Shown in pieces: positions 5,188-8,177 of a stretch of DNA of 8,177 bases. The notes under the pieces were generated by a model. The model did no database searches. It worked only from the letters and a program-made list of their open reading frames with translations, and was not told where the DNA came from. The position numbers and the translations under genes are program-made. Origin of the DNA: DATBDM01 sp036269915 (lineage in GTDB: Bacteria > Actinomycetota > Thermoleophilia > Solirubrobacterales > Solirubrobacteraceae); contig DATBDM010000103.1 of the NCBI GenBank assembly GCA_036269915.1, forward strand, positions 1-8,177, read 5' to 3'. Numbering within the stretch: position 1 is the first letter of the stretch; each line of letters opens with the position of its first letter.

Positions 5188-7326
5188 ATGACGCCGGCAG
5201 GCCGCAGGGTCGGCCGCTACGAGATCGTGCGCGCCATCGGCGAAGGAGGGATGGCCAGCGTCTACCTGGCCCGCCAGGCGGACCTCGATCGCGACGTGGC
5301 GCTCAAGGAGCTCCGCGTGTTCGAGGGGTCCGACCCCGAGCTCGCCCGGCGCTTCCTCGCGGAGGCGCGCCTGGCGGGATCTCTCAGCCACCCCAACATC
5401 GTCACGGTCCACGAGTACTTCGAGGATCACGCCAGGCCGTACATCGCCATGGAGTACGTGGCCGGCGGCTCACTGCGGCAGTACGTCGGCCGGTTGTCGC
5501 TGGCGCAGATCGGCGGGGTGCTCGACGGCGTCCTCGGTGGCCTCGCCCATGCGGAGGAGCACGGCATCGTGCACCGCGACATCAAGCCCGAGAACATCAT
5601 GGTGGCGCCGCGCGGCTCGGTGAAGATCGCCGACTTCGGCATCGCCAAGGCCACGAGCGTGACGCAGGCCTCGCTGAACCTGACGGCGACCGGCACGACG
5701 CTCGGCACGCCCCGCTACATGGCGCCGGAGCGGGCGATGGGGCAGGAGATCGGGCCGTGGAGCGACCTCTACTCGGTCGGGGTCATGGTGTTCGAGCTGC
5801 TCGTCGGCCGGACCCCGTTCCACGACACGGAGGTCCCGATGGCGGTGCTCATGCGCCAGATCAACGACCCGATCCCACCGGTGAGCTCGCTCGTGCCGGA
5901 CGTCGACCCGGCCCTCTCGCGCTGGGTCGAGCGCCTGGTCGCGAAGGACCCGGCGGAGCGGACGCGTTTCGCCGCAGACGCGTGGGAGGAGCTCGAGGGC
6001 ATCCTCATCGACGTGCTGGGACCCCGCTGGGGTCGCGCCGCCGGGTTGGGGGGAGAGGCGCACGGCCGCACGCCGGCCCGGGCGGCGCGGTCGCGGGCGG
6101 CGTCGTACGCGACCGTCGGCGCGGTGCCGACGGCGCCGACCGCGCCGATGGATCCCGATCCCGCGCCGGCCACGACGGTCGCACCACGGACGCTGCCCAC
6201 GGAGCCGCGGGCTCGGCCGCGCGAGCCGAGCACCCGGCACGTCCCGCGGGCGATGCGCCTCGTCCTCGCCGTCGGGGTGCTGCTGGCCGGCGTCGCGGCG
6301 GCGGCGGGAGGCGGTGCGCATCGTGCCTCGTCTCCGACCGGCGCGGCCACGACCGCCGTGGGCAACGGAGCGATCCGGGTCGCGGCGCCCGCGGGCTGGA
6401 GCAGGACGACGCCCCGGGTCGACGCCGGGCTCCCCGTGTCCGATGCCGTCGCGATCGCGCGCGCGGACCGAACGTCCCAGACCATCACCGCAGGGCGGCT
6501 GGCGGGCGCCACGGCGGCCAATGCGAGCCTGCTGCCGCCGGCGTTGCTGCAGGAGAACGGCGTGACCGTGAGCGACGTCCCGGCACGAACGCGGGTGCTC
6601 CTCCCGCGCCAGGGCATCCAGGCCTGGCGCTACCGCGGCCTGCGCCGGCCCGGCTCGAGCCAGAGCGCCACCATCTTCGTGGTGCCGACCACGGCGGGTG
6701 TGGCGGCGGTGGTCTGCGAGGGACCCGCGCGCGGCACGTTCGAGCGGGCGTGCGACGCCGTCGCGGGCACGCTCGAGCTGGGCGGCGCCACGACGTACCC
6801 GCTGGGGGCGAGTCAGGCGTATGCCGGCAGGCTCAACGGGGTCCTGGACGAGCTCCGCCGGCAGGCGAGCGCGCACGGCACCACGCTCGCCGCTGCATCG
6901 GCGCCGCAACCCCGGCGGCGCGCGGCCCTCGCCCTGGCGCGCGACTACGGCGACGCGGCCCGCGTCCTGCGCACGCTCGACCTGAGCCCGGCCGACCGGC
7001 ACGCCAACCAGCGCCTCGCCGCCGCGATCGACCAGACCGCGGCCGCCTACGGTCGGGTGGCCGCGACGGCGCCGGGCGGCGACTCGACGGCGACGGACGC
7101 GGCGATGGGGAGCGTGGGAGCCGGGGAGGGCGCCATCGACGCTGCGCTCACCGAGCTCAGCGCGGCGGGCTATCGCGCGGGCACGATCACCTCCGGCGGG
7201 TCGCCCACCCCGGCGGCGACGCCGGCGCCCGTGGCGACGCTCGCGCCGGCGACGAGGCCGCATCGCGACAGCGGCGTGGGCGACTCCCGGTCCGACGACC
7301 CCAGCGACGACGCGCCCGACAACTGA
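5188..7326 (+). CDS. Transmembrane serine/threonine protein kinase (PknB-like), non-PASTA outer domain
   Basis: The 712-residue product has a cytoplasmic Hanks-type kinase domain at about 11-275: glycine loop GEGGMASV (18-25), Lys40 (VALK), Glu59, HRD 129-131 with K133 and N136 (HRDIKPEN), DFG 149-151, and APE 179-181. All catalytic residues are present. Activation-loop threonines (LTATGTTLGTP) are likely autophosphorylation sites. A Pro/Ala/Arg-rich linker (about 280-352) leads to one membrane helix at about 358-373. Outside is a domain of about 380-540 (beta-rich; C510 and C522 may pair), then a probable helical region to about 670 and a Thr/Pro/Ala and Ser/Asp-rich tail. No PASTA repeats are seen. 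The outer domain vaguely recalls Mog1/PsbP-like folds, which is inference. GAGGA lies 7 bases before the ATG. The gene converges with the lysozyme-like gene 9 bases after its stop. Confidence 0.95.
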   Translation: MTPAGRRVGRYEIVRAIGEGGMASVYLARQADLDRDVALKELRVFEGSDPELARRFLAEARLAGSLSHPNIVTVHEYFEDHARPYIAMEYVAGGSLRQYVGRLSLAQIGGVLDGVLGGLAHAEEHGIVHRDIKPENIMVAPRGSVKIADFGIAKATSVTQASLNLTATGTTLGTPRYMAPERAMGQEIGPWSDLYSVGVMVFELLVGRTPFHDTEVPMAVLMRQINDPIPPVSSLVPDVDPALSRWVERLVAKDPAERTRFAADAWEELEGILIDVLGPRWGRAAGLGGEAHGRTPARAARSRAASYATVGAVPTAPTAPMDPDPAPATTVAPRTLPTEPRARPREPSTRHVPRAMRLVLAVGVLLAGVAAAAGGGAHRASSPTGAATTAVGNGAIRVAAPAGWSRTTPRVDAGLPVSDAVAIARADRTSQTITAGRLAGATAANASLLPPALLQENGVTVSDVPARTRVLLPRQGIQAWRYRGLRRPGSSQSATIFVVPTTAGVAAVVCEGPARGTFERACDAVAGTLELGGATTYPLGASQAYAGRLNGVLDELRRQASAHGTTLAAASAPQPRRRAALALARDYGDAARVLRTLDLSPADRHANQRLAAAIDQTAAAYGRVAATAPGGDSTATDAAMGSVGAGEGAIDAALTELSAAGYRAGTITSGGSPTPAATPAPVATLAPATRPHRDSGVGDSRSDDPSDDAPDN

Positions 7327-7335
7327 CCTGCCCGA

Positions 7336-8177
7336 TCAACCGCCGCGGGCGCGGCGCGCGTCCTCCGGGTCGATGACGCTCAACCGCTGGACCGCGGCCC
7401 GGGCGGCGTGGCCCCGGTCGGCGCCTCCGCCTGCGCGCTCGAGCAGATCGCGTGCCGCCGAGAGCTGCAGCTGATAGCGGTAGCGATACTGCGCGGCCGG
7501 CCGTTCCACGTCCGCGATCCAGTCGCCGTAGTGGCGCGGGTCGTTCACCGGCAGCCCCTGGGCGATGCGCTGCTGCTTCACGGCGACCGCATGGTCGAGG
7601 AACCAGTCGAGCTGGCGTTCGGGGTGATCGGAGTAGCCCGCGTAATCACCCTGGTTCCAGATGCTCATGCGCATCTGGAAGAAGCCCTCGGAGTCTGCGT
7701 CGCCGTAGCCGATGTTGCGCATGCCGGACTCGACGAGTGAGGCCATCACGGGCAGCTCCGACGGGATGCCGCGCTTGCGGGCCTCGGTCGCCATCCAGCC
7801 CGCGATCCGTTCGCGCGGCGCGCCGTCGCCCGGGTAGTGGTCGATCGCCGGCCCGGCATTCCCCGAACGCTCGGGCGTCGCGTGGTGCGGTTCGGGAGCG
7901 TGGCTCGCGCCGTGGTGGCGGCTCGCGACGCCCCCGGCGCTGTCGGCGACACCCGCGTCGCTGCCGCTGTCGTCATCGCTGTCGTCGTCGTCGTCGTCGC
8001 TGTCGTCGTCGTCGTCGCTGTCGTCGTCGTCGTCGTCGCTGTCGTCGTCGTCGTCGCTGTCGTCGTCGTCGTCGCTGTCGTCGTCGTCGTCGCTGTCGTC
8101 GTCGTCGTCGCTGTCGTCGTCGTCGCTGTCGTCGTCGTCGTCGCTGTCGTCGTCGTCGCTGTCGTCGTCGTCGTCGT
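7336..8177 (-). CDS. Lysozyme/transglycosylase-like protein with Asp/Ser repeat (5' partial)
   Basis: The frame is open on the minus strand from the window end to the TGA at 7336-7338: 279 residues with no start inside. It holds, in order, about 70 residues of repeated (Asp)4-6-Ser; a His/Gly/Ala/Pro linker (ASRHHGASHAPEPHHATPER); a region near AIDHYPGDGAPRERIAGW; and a globular domain with LPVMASLVESGMRNIGYGDA, DSEGFFQMRMSIWN and YGDWIADVERPAAQYRYRYQ. The pattern E-S-G then G-D-x-D-S-x-G-x-F-Q is typical of lysozyme-like/SLT-type peptidoglycan glycosidases; the Glu at 7729-7731 would be catalytic. An ATG at 7794 is internal, because the same frame and composition continue upstream. The likely role is cleaving wall glycan outside the membrane, but a signal peptide would lie outside the window. 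A binding rather than cutting role is possible. Confidence 0.75.
   Translation of the reverse strand, partial: DDDDDSDDDDSDDDDDSDDDDSDDDDDSDDDDDSDDDDDSDDDDDSDDDDDDSDDDDDSDDDDDDSDDDSGSDAGVADSAGGVASRHHGASHAPEPHHATPERSGNAGPAIDHYPGDGAPRERIAGWMATEARKRGIPSELPVMASLVESGMRNIGYGDADSEGFFQMRMSIWNQGDYAGYSDHPERQLDWFLDHAVAVKQQRIAQGLPVNDPRHYGDWIADVERPAAQYRYRYQLQLSAARDLLERAGGGADRGHAARAAVQRLSVIDPEDARRARGG
7341..7356. terminator. Possible short hairpin at the convergent gene ends
   Basis: CGCCGC (7341-7346) pairs with GCGGCG (7351-7356) around GGGC. It lies 15-30 bases past the kinase stop codon and inside the 3' end of the convergent gene. There is no T-run, and the stem is short for such GC-rich DNA, so this is a weak candidate. 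Confidence 0.2.
7966..8177 (-). repeat. In-frame Asp/Ser codon repeat, continues past window end
   Basis: On the plus strand the sequence is gtc repeated about four to six times, then gct, over and over. On the coding minus strand this is (GAC)n-AGC, read as (Asp)n-Ser. About 70 codons are visible. One early unit contains GAT instead of GAC; otherwise the codons are uniform, which suggests recent growth by slippage or unequal exchange. All unit lengths are multiples of three, so the frame is kept. Confidence 0.95.

Noticed and set aside
5470..7263. 597-residue minus-strand open frame opposite the kinase
   Set aside because: Arg/Gly/Ala-rich low-complexity translation typical of the antisense of GC-rich genes; no motif or start context.
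4695..7376. 893-residue plus-strand open frame across the protease and kinase region
   Set aside because: It is a shadow of the kinase gene in another frame: Arg/Pro/Gly-rich, no domain, while the overlapping frame has all kinase motifs.
7336..7794. Complete 152-residue gene starting at the ATG at 7794
   Set aside because: The same frame continues upstream without stops through a linker and the Asp/Ser repeat, and the ATG falls inside the start of the globular domain; the gene is better read as 5' partial.
7966..8177. Regular repeat resembling a CRISPR array or satellite DNA
   Set aside because: Units are 15-21 bases of gtc/gct triplets with no unique spacers, and they stay in frame with a coding sequence, so this is a protein-coding microsatellite.

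Overview
The window is very GC-rich and densely coded, with strongly G/C-ending codons, frequent GTG starts and one probable TTG start. Its proteins (NarL-type regulators beginning VRVVIGEDDVLFRAGI, a PknB-like receptor kinase, a secreted L,D-transpeptidase, a small secreted protein ending in RFTG) fit a high-GC actinobacterium. From memory of such proteins I favour the Thermoleophilia (Solirubrobacterales-type), but this is inference, not a search result. There are no RNA genes, insertion sequences, CRISPR arrays or phage genes, so this looks like a chromosomal region rich in envelope and signalling genes.

Layout. Positions 1-111 (+) hold the last 36 codons of a histidine-kinase-like ATPase. 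Running the other way, 1233 to 116 (-) is a two-gene operon: a 133-residue secreted protein of unknown function, then a secreted YkuD-type L,D-transpeptidase whose TTG start overlaps the upstream stop. Positions 1234-1697 hold a promoter/leader region, several strong inverted repeats and one doubtful small membrane-protein ORF. A LysR-type regulator (1698-2630, -) is divergent from two tandem response regulators (2791-3162, receiver only; 3173-3829, NarL/FixJ type), which have no adjacent kinase. The second regulator abuts, tail to tail with no gap, a secreted S8 subtilisin-like protease (3830-4975, -). The 212-base divergent gap between the protease and the next gene carries a 14-bp all-GC hairpin overlapping a G-quadruplex motif. 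A transmembrane serine/threonine kinase follows (5188-7326, +). It is convergent with a lysozyme-like or transglycosylase-like protein (7336-8177, -) that runs off the window end through a long Asp/Ser repeat.

Working together. Four products are predicted to act outside the membrane (L,D-transpeptidase, unknown secreted protein, subtilisin, lysozyme-like protein), and the kinase places a sensor-like domain there. A reasonable reading is a neighbourhood for cell-wall cross-linking, wall cleavage, extracytoplasmic proteolysis and envelope signalling. The sequence does not prove functional coupling except for the translationally coupled secreted-protein/L,D-transpeptidase pair and the response-regulator pair. 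The items most worth a second look are the Asp/Ser repeat on the wall hydrolase, the hairpin/G-quadruplex leader, the kinase's non-PASTA outer domain, and the cluster of inverted repeats at the 3' end of the LysR gene.
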